Of a stretch of 64,000 nt of DNA, positions 27,504 through 37,050 are shown one piece after another. Position numbers and translations under genes: made by a program. Source of the DNA: Hahella ganghwensis DSM 17046 (GTDB lineage: Bacteria > Pseudomonadota > Gammaproteobacteria > Pseudomonadales > Oleiphilaceae); NCBI RefSeq assembly GCF_000376785.1, contig NZ_AQXX01000142.1, forward strand, positions 62,001-126,000, read 5' to 3'. The stretch's first letter is position 1; each line of letters begins with the position of its first letter. The notes under the pieces are model-generated. The model made no database searches, was not told the DNA's origin, and saw only the letters and a program-made list of their open reading frames with translations.

Positions 27504-28016
27504 CTACTGCAGCACGAGATTCGTATACAGAACTTTATCCACCGGGGTTTCCTGCCCCTGGTCCAACAATACCTGATTGATAACCGACAGGGAGCTTTCC
27601 TGCATCTGTACCCGACCCTCATTGGTTTGCAGCTGCTCGAATGACATACCACCGAAAACATTCAGCAACTTATTGCGGATCAGTGGCATATGGAGCTCCA
27701 CGGTTTTAATGACATCCTCATCCCGACTCATCAGCGTGAGCGATGCCTGCATGTATCTCTGCCTGCCCCCTACATCAAAAGTCACGATGATCGGAGGCTT
27801 CACATCAAAATAGACCGCTGGAGCTTTGGTGACTTCTTCTCCAGCCCCCTCTTCGGGCTTATCACCACCATTATTACCGCCGGCCACCAAAAACCAGGTA
27901 ACACCTACACTGGCAGCCACTGCCAGGAACAGCACAACCACCACGATAATAATCAGCTTTTTATTCGACCCACCACCGACTCCCTGGGCCTTGTTTGCAC
28001 CGTCTTCTTTCGCCAT
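27504..28016 (-). CDS. fliL: Flagellar basal body-associated protein FliL
   Basis: The 170-residue product has one N-terminal membrane anchor (about 19-45, IIIVVVVLFLAVAASVGV) and a periplasmic domain with YMQASLTLMSRDEDV and a conserved helix toward the end. FliL stabilises stators around the motor. It heads fliLMNOPQR-flhB and is separated from fliK by 150 bases, in which no sigma-54 element of good quality was found. Confidence 0.92.
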   Translation of the reverse strand: MAKEDGANKAQGVGGGSNKKLIIIVVVVLFLAVAASVGVTWFLVAGGNNGGDKPEEGAGEEVTKAPAVYFDVKPPIIVTFDVGGRQRYMQASLTLMSRDEDVIKTVELHMPLIRNKLLNVFGGMSFEQLQTNEGRVQMQESSLSVINQVLLDQGQETPVDKVLYTNLVLQ

Positions 28017-28167
28017 GATTCGACTAACTCACCTTAGCATCTCGCGTTACCCCGGAGGGCTTTTCATCGGCCAACATGATGCAGCCGATCCTCATATTCT
28101 TCTGCTAAGTGTAGCCCATTACTTTGATTTATCAGTAAAAAACCATAAGGCATCAGCTTTGAGAGCG

Positions 28168-29490
28168 TTATACGTAATAATCCACCAGTTGATCCAGCGC
28201 CAGACCCTGTTCTACGCCGTGCGAGGTCTCCTCACCCTGCAGATCGTCAGCCATTGCCAGGTCCTGATTCCCGGATTCATCCTGACCGTCCCCGCTCTCA
28301 GCACCGGATTGCTCGCCCTGCTGACTTGATACATCAAACTGAGAGAGCTCAATTCCCTGATCCGCCAGCATGTCGCGTAATCGGTTCACCGTACCCTCCA
28401 TCAGGTCGCGGGTCACCGCATGCTGACTGTGAACCTGGATATGAGCCTGATCTTTATGCACCTGAATCTTCATTTCAATAGGACCAAGTTCAGCCGGATT
28501 CAAATGAATCTTCGCGCTCTGAATATTCTGGTTTACCATCCACATCACCTTGTTCGCCATACCATCCTTCCATTCCGGATGCTGCAACGATTGCTGCAAA
28601 GTAGTGATATAGGGACCTGATGCTATACCCGCGTCAGCTCTGGCAGGACTCAGTTGCATCGCCAGTTGTCCTGGTATGGAAGCATTCTGGGCCGGTAATT
28701 TAATCTGTCCACTGTCAGCCAGCTTTGCCAGAATTGCCTCAAGCCCCTGCTGGTCACTACCGCCGGCCTTCAGATTCAGCGAAGGTGCAGACACTTTTCC
28801 GATAAAGTCTTTCAATAGCTGCGAAACCTCAGCCACTTTCTCAGGCTCGACACCTTTCAGAGCATTCTCTACTCCCTGCTTGCCTTTAGCGTTCTTCAAA
28901 ATGGACTGAATGACTTTCGCCAGCTCAGTTCCGGCCTCGCCAGCATCAGCGACTTCAGCGCCTTTTACCTGTCCACCCTTACCGCCAGCCAGCGCCGCAA
29001 GAGTGGTGATAAATTCAACCACTTCGTCAGAGGTTTCCGTATTCGCAACAGATAAATCCTGGGCCAACAACTCTTCCGCAACGACAGCCTCGACAACGGC
29101 TTCGCCGCCTCCCTCATCTGCGGTTTCTCCGGCATCAGCCTTTGGATCGTCGACTTCCCCGGCGCTTGCCTCTTTGACCGGCAAAGAATCTCCGCCATTG
29201 TCAGACTCTTCTACAGCCCTATCTTCCTCATGACCATCTTTCTTGCGGTCAGCCTCATGTGATCGATTATCTGAGCGTGCACTGGAAGCCTCCTCTCTGG
29301 AAGCCTCCGGCTTTGAAGTGTCTTTTCGCTCGGAGGCACTACCGACACTGTCGTTATACACTTCAGAAAACGGTTTTTTCTTTTCTGCCATAGAGTTAAA
29401 GGAATCAGCCACAGAAGAAGATGTTTTTTTCGCCGCGGCTTTCGGTGTGGAAGCGATGTCCAGAATCGACGTTGATGCAGGTGCAGCCAT
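28168..29490 (-). CDS. fliK: Flagellar hook-length control protein FliK
   Basis: The 440-residue protein is mostly a disordered Ala/Ser/Glu-rich ruler with a conserved C-terminal Flg_hook domain (about 320-405) containing IHLNPAELGPIEMKIQVHKD. It measures the hook and triggers the FlhB switch. ATG 29490 was chosen because GAGG lies 5 bases upstream; a codon 19 residues further up lacks such support. A sigma-54-like element lies 32 bases upstream. Confidence 0.92.
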   Translation of the reverse strand: MAAPASTSILDIASTPKAAAKKTSSSVADSFNSMAEKKKPFSEVYNDSVGSASERKDTSKPEASREEASSARSDNRSHEADRKKDGHEEDRAVEESDNGGDSLPVKEASAGEVDDPKADAGETADEGGGEAVVEAVVAEELLAQDLSVANTETSDEVVEFITTLAALAGGKGGQVKGAEVADAGEAGTELAKVIQSILKNAKGKQGVENALKGVEPEKVAEVSQLLKDFIGKVSAPSLNLKAGGSDQQGLEAILAKLADSGQIKLPAQNASIPGQLAMQLSPARADAGIASGPYITTLQQSLQHPEWKDGMANKVMWMVNQNIQSAKIHLNPAELGPIEMKIQVHKDQAHIQVHSQHAVTRDLMEGTVNRLRDMLADQGIELSQFDVSSQQGEQSGAESGDGQDESGNQDLAMADDLQGEETSHGVEQGLALDQLVDYYV

Positions 29491-29521
29491 AACGACCTCT
29501 TTCGATGTATTCCAACCACAG

Positions 29522-29536
29522 GCAAGAATCTCGCCT
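29522..29536 (-). promoter_or_regulatory. Sigma-54-like -24/-12 element upstream of fliK
   Basis: The minus strand reads AGGCGAGATTCTTGC against TGGCACG-N4-TTGC. GGC and the complete TTGC half are present at the correct spacing, 8 of 11 conserved positions by eye. Its -12 half lies 32 bases before the fliK ATG, giving a leader of about 20 bases. Confidence 0.5.
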
Positions 29537-29655
29537 GCGGCAATCAATCATTCAAAGTGGTTATATGCACAGAACGGGCCAAGGGGCAAAGTCACCTCTG
29601 GCGAACAGATAAAACTTCATTCCGAATGGCCAGATCGAAGTATGGCCTCAATAGG

Positions 29656-29997
29656 TCAGACGTAGTCCTTCAGTAGATCCGTTACCTGCTCAAATTCCTC
29701 CTTAATATCGCCTACCAGTTCTCCAGCGGCATCCATCTGATCACTGTATCCCAGTTCTTCCCCCTGTCGACACAGCTCGGAAAGCCTTGGCAACCCAAGG
29801 TTGGTCGCGCTACCTTTGAGGCTATGGCAGGCTCTGCCAAAAGCAGCGGAGTCTCCAGAATCCAGTTGATGCTGAATATCTTCAAGACGCTGAGCTGAGT
29901 CATCCAGGAAGGTAGTCACCAGAAACTCGAATTCACCTTCCATCATTTCCCGCAGGTCTGACAGAACGGCATCATTCAGATGTGTTTCAATAGTCAT
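29656..29997 (-). CDS. hptB: Histidine phosphotransfer protein HptB-like
   Basis: This 113-residue four-helix Hpt protein has the phospho-acceptor His58 in CHSLKGSATNLG. In Pseudomonas aeruginosa HptB collects phosphate from several hybrid kinases and passes it to the receiver of HsbR. The genes for HsbR and HsbA lie directly upstream here, which supports the name. AAGG lies 8 bases before ATG. It lies between hsbR and fliK. Confidence 0.85.
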   Translation of the reverse strand: MTIETHLNDAVLSDLREMMEGEFEFLVTTFLDDSAQRLEDIQHQLDSGDSAAFGRACHSLKGSATNLGLPRLSELCRQGEELGYSDQMDAAGELVGDIKEEFEQVTDLLKDYV

Positions 29998-30185
29998 TAT
30001 ATAAGCCTTGAATTCAGTGCGACTGACATCACAGCAGTCAGTTCATCTTTTTATTGTTTTATACGCCTACTGCGAAAATTACTATCACCCGTTTGGCCTC
30101 CGCCAATTGCCTATAATCTTGTCAGACGTTATACGGTGAGCCTTTCCGGGGATTTCCCCTGCCACCATTATACTGATAAAGGGGC

Positions 30186-31913
30186 TTATAATCGCCATTC
30201 ATATTCAACTTCCACCACATTGCCTGGCTCAAAATATTCCACCCGCCGGCAAAGGGACTTCAACAACGCCACCCCACGCCCGGAATACTGACTGGCACAA
30301 GGCTGTGTAGAATTGATTTTCTGCCAGTTAAACCCTTGCCCACTGTCTTCCACCCGGATAGTCAGCACTCCTCCCTGATGTGTTCCATCATGCTTGAGAC
30401 GGACCATTACATGGGCATCCACAAGTTGATTGCAACGCTGCTCACGTAGCCGATAGTACTCGGCAAAACCTTCCGAACTGTTTTTCAGACTGGAATCCAG
30501 CTTCAGCACACCATGATCCAGCGCATTGGAATAAAGCTCACTGATAATGGTGAAGATTTCACCATTAAAACTACGCATACCGGGAACTTCCATGACGATC
30601 TGTAGCAATAATGGGATCGGATCAAACCTGGCCAGAGAGTCATCCGTCAGGCGATAACTCATCTCCCATTTCCCCGGCCCCCTGCCACCGGCACTGGCAT
30701 GTTCACTTTCATGTATCCCCAGCTCATGCTCTGGCATCATGGTGACTTCCGCCATGGTGAGATCATCCCCTGGCCCGCAATCACCAGCAAACGCCAGCAC
30801 ATCCCGCTGAATCCGATAGAAGAGCTCATCAGACTCGATATATTGTTCGACTAACGCCTGCAAGCGCTCTTCGCCATAAAACTCATTTTGGGAATTTGCA
30901 GCCTCAATGATACCGTCTGACCAGAGGTAGAAACGGTCACCATCATGCATTTCATAACGTTCAGTTGAGGCATCGAAAGAATCACTGCCACGAATACCCA
31001 ACGGCAGATGCCGCGATGGCACTTTGATCAGTTTGCCGCCCTGCAACAGGTAACCACTGGGCAGCCCGCCACTCCATATTTCAATCGACTTGTCGCCGAA
31101 TTCCACATCGATCATCGTGGCACAGCAGAAAAATCCAACCGGCAGTATGGTTTTCAGTTTCAGATTGATTTCCCGGAGGATATCCGGCAGTGCGTACCCC
31201 TTGGTGGTCATCCCGTAGAATATCTCTGCCATAGGCATAGCCCCGATCGCCGCAGGCAGACCATGGCCGGTAAAATCCCCAAGCAGAACATGCATCCCGC
31301 CAGAGGGCTTCTGGCATGCCAACAGGACATCACCGTTAAACACCGACAATGGTGACAGCAAGTGACGGATGTTTCTTGCCCCCAGACAGCCGACATGAGC
31401 GACATTGTCAAAGACCTTTTTGGCAACTTCCTGTTCCCTGACCAGATGCTCATTGTGATCAGCGATCTGATCCCTTTGCATCTGCAGCGTCCTGTGCATC
31501 ACCCGCATACGATTAAAGGCATTAATTTTGGCCTGCAGAATGATGGGGTTATAGGGTTTTGAAAGAAAATCATCACCGCCGGCTTCCAAACACTTGGCCA
31601 ATGACTCTGCATCACTCAAAGAGGTCAGGAAAATAATAGGAACAAGATCTTCACCTGAGAGCTTTTTGATCTCCTTGGCAGCATCAAAACCGTCCATGCG
31701 GGGCATAAGAGCGTCCAACAAGATAATATCTGGCTCTTCTGCAGAAAATTTCTCTACCGCATCCACACCGTCTACGGCAGTCACAACATGATGTCCCTGA
31801 CGTTTGACGATGGCCTGAAGGATAAGACGGTCAGAATGATTGTCATCGGCAATCAGAATCTTGAGAGGGCCTGCGGAAGCTTCCTCAGGTTTGGGGGCTG
31901 ACTCCGTTACCAC
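30186..31913 (-). CDS. hsbR: HsbR-like receiver/PP2C-phosphatase/anti-sigma kinase
   Basis: The 575-residue protein has a receiver (about 16-135; phospho-acceptor in IILLDALMPRMDG), a SpoIIE/PP2C phosphatase (about 190-395; GDFTGHGLPAA and GPGDDLTM supply metal ligands) and a C-terminal GHKL kinase (about 425-575; N-box ELYSNALDHG). In Pseudomonas HsbR this combination phosphorylates or dephosphorylates the anti-anti-sigma factor HsbA, with HptB controlling the switch. The start is GTG (31913) with only a weak GAG upstream. A 20-bp repeat array lies in the spacer between this gene and hsbA. Confidence 0.88.
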   Translation of the reverse strand: MVTESAPKPEEASAGPLKILIADDNHSDRLILQAIVKRQGHHVVTAVDGVDAVEKFSAEEPDIILLDALMPRMDGFDAAKEIKKLSGEDLVPIIFLTSLSDAESLAKCLEAGGDDFLSKPYNPIILQAKINAFNRMRVMHRTLQMQRDQIADHNEHLVREQEVAKKVFDNVAHVGCLGARNIRHLLSPLSVFNGDVLLACQKPSGGMHVLLGDFTGHGLPAAIGAMPMAEIFYGMTTKGYALPDILREINLKLKTILPVGFFCCATMIDVEFGDKSIEIWSGGLPSGYLLQGGKLIKVPSRHLPLGIRGSDSFDASTERYEMHDGDRFYLWSDGIIEAANSQNEFYGEERLQALVEQYIESDELFYRIQRDVLAFAGDCGPGDDLTMAEVTMMPEHELGIHESEHASAGGRGPGKWEMSYRLTDDSLARFDPIPLLLQIVMEVPGMRSFNGEIFTIISELYSNALDHGVLKLDSSLKNSSEGFAEYYRLREQRCNQLVDAHVMVRLKHDGTHQGGVLTIRVEDSGQGFNWQKINSTQPCASQYSGRGVALLKSLCRRVEYFEPGNVVEVEYEWRL

Positions 31914-32010
31914 GTTGAAAATCTCAGTTATGGTATGGATTACCCGGCCGGTTTCATCATCAGATCCACCCTATCACTTGTTCCGTTTCAACATCAGACG
32001 CATGGCTCAC

Positions 32011-32100
32011 TATCGAAAACCATGACCAGTTAACGAAAACCATAGTGACATCATGAAAACTATGGCGTAATAACGGAAACGCAGTGTATTGACTGAAACC
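32011..32100. repeat. 20-bp period tandem repeat array between hsbA and hsbR
   Basis: Four and a half degenerate copies repeat with an exact 20-base period: TATCGAAAAC, TAACGAAAAC, TCATGAAAAC, TAACGGAAAC and GACTGAAACC begin successive units at 32011, 32031, 32051, 32071 and 32091, and CATG, CATA, TATG follow in the first three. The array lies 100-190 bases upstream of the hsbR start codon and just after the hsbA stop. Confidence 0.8.
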
Positions 32101-32138
32101 ACCCGGTCTTTTAATGCCTCATCGTGCCCGAAAGGGCA

Positions 32139-32444
32139 TTACTGAATGACAAACAGTTGTTCAAAATTGGAAATGGTCAGAATTTTTCGGACATCATTGT
32201 TGCAATTGAGAATCTGGATATTGGCGCTGTCACCTCCGGCATAATCTCTCAGCAATAGCAGCATGCCCAGCGCAGAACTGTCGAGATAGGTCGTTTCAGC
32301 CATATCAATTTTATAGTGCTCATAGGGGCCTTCCGGGTTTTCATAGGCATCCCGAAATTCCTGATGGGAACTGAAGTCGAAACGGCCTTTTATACTGATT
32401 GTCAGCTCTGCCTGATTTGTCGACCTACTAGTCGTAATGGACAT
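32139..32444 (-). CDS. hsbA: STAS-domain anti-anti-sigma factor HsbA-like
   Basis: This 101-residue STAS protein carries the phosphorylatable Ser in the loop YLDSSALGMLLLL (about 54-66). In Pseudomonas aeruginosa HsbA binds the anti-sigma factor FlgM when unphosphorylated, freeing FliA, and otherwise a diguanylate cyclase, so it balances swimming and biofilm. A strong ribosome site AAGGAGG lies 6 bases before ATG. HsbR, its modifier, is encoded next. Confidence 0.85.
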   Translation of the reverse strand: MSITTSRSTNQAELTISIKGRFDFSSHQEFRDAYENPEGPYEHYKIDMAETTYLDSSALGMLLLLRDYAGGDSANIQILNCNNDVRKILTISNFEQLFVIQ

Positions 32445-33087
32445 GTTTCCTCCTTATCCAGGTGTTTCCTTACCTAAAATAGTTTAAGAAAACTTCTTTA
32501 ACATTTCATTCGTATTGTTGCGGCCAGCCTGACGACCCCTTTCACTGTCATATCCCTGACACATCGTCCGTAAGCATGCCCGGCCGCCATATTCCTGAAT
32601 GCCATTAACCTGAATATAGTATCAAGTTGTAAAAACCGAAAAATATTAATTCTTTTACACTAGTGGACCATGCGAAAAATTCAGCAACTTATTCTTCGCC
32701 ATTTTCCCTCTGACTCTGTTGCTTTGTCTTTGACGCAGTACCACTGGAGTTTGTTGATGTTTCATCTCACATTCATGCTGGAGTCTCGTTTTGCTCTCAG
32801 TAACAGTGGAAGGGGTGCCTCAGGACCATTGATTCATGCGACCGACAACCAATGCAAGCAACTGACAGCGCACGATGAAGCAAATTGGCACCCTCTCTGG
32901 CACATTCTTACATTAAAGACATTACGTACGTTAAAGAAAGCCTCCTAACCAACTTCCCATACACCCCGATATCGCAAGGGATGCATGGGAAGTCAGAAAT
33001 GCGCCTCCGAACCAACCGGCAACTCAACAGACCCTAATAATAATCAATAGCTTAAACTCTGAAAATGTCCAATCCGAAACAGGTCAA
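32445..33087. other. Gap between fliJ and hsbA
   Basis: These 643 bases interrupt the flagellar cluster after fliJ and before hsbA. A 92-codon plus-strand frame (32670-32948) exists but has no protein-like pattern or clear ribosome site. The A+T-rich part around 32610-32660 is the likeliest place for an hsbA promoter. Nothing else is recognised. Confidence 0.4.
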
Positions 33088-33537
33088 TTATATGTTTTTG
33101 TGAGCCCGTCGATAAGCTGCATCGTCAAGTCGACGTTGCTCTTTACGGTCTTCCTCTAACGTTTCTTCCTGACGACAGCGCTCAATATGTTCTTCCATGT
33201 TCTTTTTTTTCTGGTAGACCGCCTGCCATTTGCCGGTTTGCGCCTCCAGTTTCTGCTTGAGCAAAAGTGATTGTTGCTGCTGCTGCTCAATGGCAGTCCC
33301 CAATCGACTGATGAAAACATGAAACGTCTGAATATGCCTGACGGATTTGACAGAGGCACTGTTACTTTTCAAGTCCTCCTGGTACTGCCTCTGGTAGGCA
33401 ATCAGTTGCTCAATCTTGTCTTCAGAAGCCTGCATCTGGGTACGGATCTGCCCCAATAACTGCCGCTCCTGATCTTCCTCCCTGGCGATCAGATCAAGCA
33501 CAATCTGCAGGCGCTGAGAGCGTTTTTGCGTCGGCAT
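33088..33537 (-). CDS. fliJ: Flagellar export chaperone/stalk FliJ
   Basis: This 149-residue protein is a two-helix coiled coil rich in Gln, Glu and Lys, as expected for FliJ, the central stalk of the FliI ATPase ring that also escorts chaperones. It follows fliI by 54 bases, the normal place. The sequence itself is low in distinctive motifs, so the assignment uses both pattern and position. Confidence 0.88.
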   Translation of the reverse strand: MPTQKRSQRLQIVLDLIAREEDQERQLLGQIRTQMQASEDKIEQLIAYQRQYQEDLKSNSASVKSVRHIQTFHVFISRLGTAIEQQQQQSLLLKQKLEAQTGKWQAVYQKKKNMEEHIERCRQEETLEEDRKEQRRLDDAAYRRAHKNI

Positions 33538-33591
33538 TAACGCCTATCCTCCGGATATGTTGACGAAGCAGTGGAAAGCCTGCTGTGAGAA

Positions 33592-34962
33592 CTATCCTCT
33601 CTGCAACTGTGGAGTCTGTGGTGCCCCTTTGTCTGCCTTGGGCGTATCGAACAAGCGCCCCAGGCTTCCAATACTATCTTCCAACGACGCACTTTCCTTC
33701 AACCCCTGCTGAAGAAATTTTCGCATGTGCGGATAACGCTCAATGGCATAGTCTGTTTCCTTATCCGAACCTTGGACATAAGCTCCAACACTGATCAGAT
33801 CGCGGGTTTGCTGATAACGGGAATAGAGTTGTTTGAAGCGTTGTGCCTGCTGAAAGTGATCCGGCTTGGTCACCTGAGGCATGACTCGACTGATAGAAGC
33901 TTCAATATCAATAGCAGGATAATGACCTTCCTCCGCAAGACGCCGGTTAAGCACAATGTGACCATCCAGAATCGCTCTGGCCGCATCAGCGATTGGATCC
34001 TGCTGATCATCCCCTTCAGTCAGAACCGTATAAAAGGCCGTAATAGAGCCGCCTCCTGGCTTTCCGTTTCCAGCCCTCTCCACCAATTGCGGCAGCTTGG
34101 CAAATACTGAGGGCGGGTAACCTTTTGTCGCTGGAGGCTCCCCGACGGACAGAGCGATTTCCCGTTGCGCCTGTGCGTAGCGGGTCAGACTGTCCATCAA
34201 CAGTAATACATTCTTGCCCTGATCCCGGTAATACTCTGCAATCCGGGTGGTTAACACTGCCGCCCGCAGACGCATCAGAGGAGAGTCATCTGCCGGAGAA
34301 GCAACCACCACTGACCGGGACAGACCTTCCTCACCTAAAATATCCTCAATAAACTCCTTTACCTCACGCCCCCGCTCACCAACCAGTCCGACCACAGTGA
34401 TATCAGCATTGGTAAATCGTGTCATCATGCCCAGCAGCATACTTTTACCGACACCACTGCCGGCAAACAAGCCCAGACGCTGACCAATTCCCACCGATAA
34501 CAATGAATTGATCGCCCGGATACCTACATCCAGCTTTTGACGGATCGGCGCCCGATGCAACGGATTGATAGGCTCACCAAACAAATCCACATGGTGATCG
34601 GCCTCGATCGCTCCCCGACCATCCAACGGCTCACCCGCCCCGTTTAACACCCGTCCCAGCAGTTTTTGCCCTACCCCGATACGTCCGACACCAGCCATTG
34701 GCCGCACCCGTGCACCGGGTTGCAGCCCTTCAACAGCTGCCATGGGCATCAGATAAATTCTGTCTTCTGCAAAGCCCACAACTTCCGCTTCCACCATGCG
34801 CCCACCACGAACCTCGATCAGGCAACGCTCTCCCAGAGTCATCGGACAACCTACAGCCTCCAGCGTCAGCCCAATAACACGAGTCAAGCGACCGTTAATC
34901 TCCGGACGAATCTGTGTGGGAACATAATTCTGGTATTGCTTCAGACGATCAGCCAGGTTCAT
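33592..34962 (-). CDS. fliI: Flagellum-specific ATPase FliI
   Basis: The 456-residue protein is a hexameric F1-beta-like ATPase that powers export. P-loop [15 protein letters not shown], the [12 protein letters not shown] segment, Walker [18 protein letters not shown] and [11 protein letters not shown] are present. Length is typical. Its start overlaps fliH by 14 bases and it is followed by fliJ. Confidence 0.96.
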   Translation of the reverse strand: MNLADRLKQYQNYVPTQIRPEINGRLTRVIGLTLEAVGCPMTLGERCLIEVRGGRMVEAEVVGFAEDRIYLMPMAAVEGLQPGARVRPMAGVGRIGVGQKLLGRVLNGAGEPLDGRGAIEADHHVDLFGEPINPLHRAPIRQKLDVGIRAINSLLSVGIGQRLGLFAGSGVGKSMLLGMMTRFTNADITVVGLVGERGREVKEFIEDILGEEGLSRSVVVASPADDSPLMRLRAAVLTTRIAEYYRDQGKNVLLLMDSLTRYAQAQREIALSVGEPPATKGYPPSVFAKLPQLVERAGNGKPGGGSITAFYTVLTEGDDQQDPIADAARAILDGHIVLNRRLAEEGHYPAIDIEASISRVMPQVTKPDHFQQAQRFKQLYSRYQQTRDLISVGAYVQGSDKETDYAIERYPHMRKFLQQGLKESASLEDSIGSLGRLFDTPKADKGAPQTPQLQRG

Positions 34963-35944
34963 GATCAGACCTCTCCCCGGAAGGGAAATCGTCCGGGTGC
35001 TTCAACGACGCTTCATTCTCCCCAGACTCAGAGTCTGGGTCCGATTTCAGCTTACTCTTGTTTTCAGTCTCATTGCTGACGATCTCTTCCGCATCATCTA
35101 TAGACTTCGCAGCGGGGTTTTGAATGGCAGCCTCTTCAACAGCAGATTCGAGCAGATCCCGATGAAAATCGCTCATTTCCCCCATCTGATCAGTGTAATC
35201 ATGGGCGTCTGAACTCTCCGTTTCATCACTGTGCCGGGACAACAGTTGCTGTATTGCGGCCTGAAAACGCTTTTCTACAGTATAATCCAGTAAGGTATGC
35301 CGGGTTTCCACGCGACAACCGCCAGCCATCATCTTGGAATCTTTGGAGTATCGATAGGTATGATCGGCTGGCAAGTGTTCTTCCAGATAGGCTGCGTCCG
35401 CTGGAGAAATATACACCGTCACCTGTTCTTCCGTATTTGGCAGCGCAGCCAATGCTTCCCTGACCACCGTAGCAATTTGAGTTGGCCCCATGGTCAGTTC
35501 CCGAAAGATAACTGAGCGACTGATAGCGAATATCAGATTGAGCATGGCTTCCTCAACCTCTTCCTGGCATTCCTGGATCGGTTGCTGCAGCGCACGCAAT
35601 AGCTGTTCGAACTGGGTCATCTGGGCCTGGATAGCAGCACTTCTCACTTTGAGCGCCGCCGCTTCACCTTTGGCGGTGCCCAGTTTCAAGCCTTCCTGCT
35701 TTCCTTCTTCCAGACCTTTTCGGTAGCCTTCATCCCGGCCAGCTTTAAGGCCTTCGGCTTTCCCCTGCTCCAGACCTTCCTCATAGGCAGCCTCACGAAT
35801 ACCTTCAAGTTCCGCCGCTGTCGGAGGCTTATGGGATTTTGACGCAGATTGCCGATTCTCAAATTCTTCCCCAATCACCGGCAACTCCCAGCGCTCATAG
35901 GCTGTGAGCTGTTCTGGTGGCGTCTTGGGATCGGATTTCTTCAT
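34949..35944 (-). CDS. fliH: Flagellar export regulator FliH with long acidic tail
   Basis: The 331-residue protein is the FliI regulator that docks the ATPase at the C-ring. Residues about 55-95 hold the glycine-every-four repeats characteristic of FliH ([15 protein letters not shown]), and the C-terminal V-type E-subunit-like domain spans about 120-245. Residues about 246-331 are an extra Asp/Glu/Ser-rich tail beyond the usual end. It lies between fliG (77-base gap) and fliI (14-base overlap). Confidence 0.92.
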   Translation of the reverse strand: MKKSDPKTPPEQLTAYERWELPVIGEEFENRQSASKSHKPPTAAELEGIREAAYEEGLEQGKAEGLKAGRDEGYRKGLEEGKQEGLKLGTAKGEAAALKVRSAAIQAQMTQFEQLLRALQQPIQECQEEVEEAMLNLIFAISRSVIFRELTMGPTQIATVVREALAALPNTEEQVTVYISPADAAYLEEHLPADHTYRYSKDSKMMAGGCRVETRHTLLDYTVEKRFQAAIQQLLSRHSDETESSDAHDYTDQMGEMSDFHRDLLESAVEEAAIQNPAAKSIDDAEEIVSNETENKSKLKSDPDSESGENEASLKHPDDFPSGERSDHEPG

Positions 35945-36021
35945 CGGTGTTTCCTGGCTTGATAGAGGCGGTAGATGAACTATTTGACGGCAGTCAGCAG
36001 CAAGCGGCTACCGCTAATCTA

Positions 36022-37050
36022 TTACAACATTTCCTCGCCGGCGCCACCAAGCATAATCTCGCCCGCATCTGCCATACGTCGGGCAATCGTAAGAATTTCT
36101 TTCTGGGCCGCTTCCACTTCACTGATTCTGACCGGTCCGCGAGCCTCCAGATCATCTCGCAGCAATTCCGCAGCCCGTTTTGACATATTCCGGAACACTT
36201 TCTCCTGCAGGTCGTCATCAGCCCCTTTCAATGCCAAAATCAGGTTGTCAGAGGAGACTTCCCGCAGCAGAGCCTGAATACCGCGATCATCCACATCCTT
36301 CAGATTATCGAACACAAACATCAGATCTTCGATCTGGGTTCCGAGATCCGTATCCATCTCCTTGATGGAATCCATTAACGGCGCTTCAATACTGCTATCC
36401 ATGAAGTTCATGATGTTAGCCGCACATTTCACACCGCCAATTTTACTTGTCTGGGCAGAGGTACCGCCGGAAAACTGACGCTCAAGAATATTATTCAATT
36501 CCTGCAGCGCCTGAGGCTGTATCGTCTCCAGGGAGGCGACACGCATGATAATATCCAGCCGCACTTTTTCATCGAAGTTGGCCAGCACTTCAGCGGCCTG
36601 GTCCGCATCCAGATAAGAAATGACAATCGCCTGAATCTGCGGATGTTCATAGCGAATAATATCGGCAACCGCTCGGGACTCCATCCATTTTAATGTATCC
36701 AGCCCAGTTGTATTGCCTCCCATCAAGATCCGGTCAATCAAGCCGGAGGCCTTGTCTTCCCCCAGTGCCTGGGTGAGCATGGTGCGGATATAGTCATCAG
36801 CCCCGATCCCCAGACCGGTTTGCCCGCCAACAGCCTCCAGGAACTCTGATGTCACCTGCTCAACCACTTCCTGGGTAACATTCTGCAGCTGCGCCATCTG
36901 AGCGCCAACACGCTGCACTTCCTTCGGCCCCATATGCTTCAGGATCTGTGCGGCATCTGCCTCACCCAGAGACATCAGCAATATGGCAGCCGCTTCAGTC
37001 CGATTGACCTTTCGTACCGGCTTTTTTTCGCCAGATTTTGCTTCACTCAT
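36022..37050 (-). CDS. fliG: Flagellar motor switch protein FliG
   Basis: The 342-residue torque ring protein has three armadillo-like domains. Marks include AAILLMSLGEADAAQIL at the N-terminus, the EHPQIQAIVISYL motif in the middle and the charged torque helix with LREVSSDNLILALKGADDD at the C-terminus. It overlaps the fliF end by 8 bases. It binds the MS ring through its N-domain and the stators through its C-domain. Confidence 0.96.
   Translation of the reverse strand: MSEAKSGEKKPVRKVNRTEAAAILLMSLGEADAAQILKHMGPKEVQRVGAQMAQLQNVTQEVVEQVTSEFLEAVGGQTGLGIGADDYIRTMLTQALGEDKASGLIDRILMGGNTTGLDTLKWMESRAVADIIRYEHPQIQAIVISYLDADQAAEVLANFDEKVRLDIIMRVASLETIQPQALQELNNILERQFSGGTSAQTSKIGGVKCAANIMNFMDSSIEAPLMDSIKEMDTDLGTQIEDLMFVFDNLKDVDDRGIQALLREVSSDNLILALKGADDDLQEKVFRNMSKRAAELLRDDLEARGPVRISEVEAAQKEILTIARRMADAGEIMLGGAGEEML

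Noticed and set aside
28030-28125. Sigma-54 promoters upstream of fliL
   Set aside because: Two GG-N10-GC pairs occur, but the rest of each element matches the consensus poorly (about 6 of 11 positions) and such pairs are expected by chance.
32011-32100. CRISPR array
   Set aside because: The units are only 20 bases, contiguous and degenerate, with no unique spacers and no cas genes.
32670-32948. Plus-strand 92-residue open frame in the fliJ-hsbA gap
   Set aside because: No good ribosome site, no domain or codon pattern, and it runs opposite to all neighbours. Kept only as a note in the gap entry.
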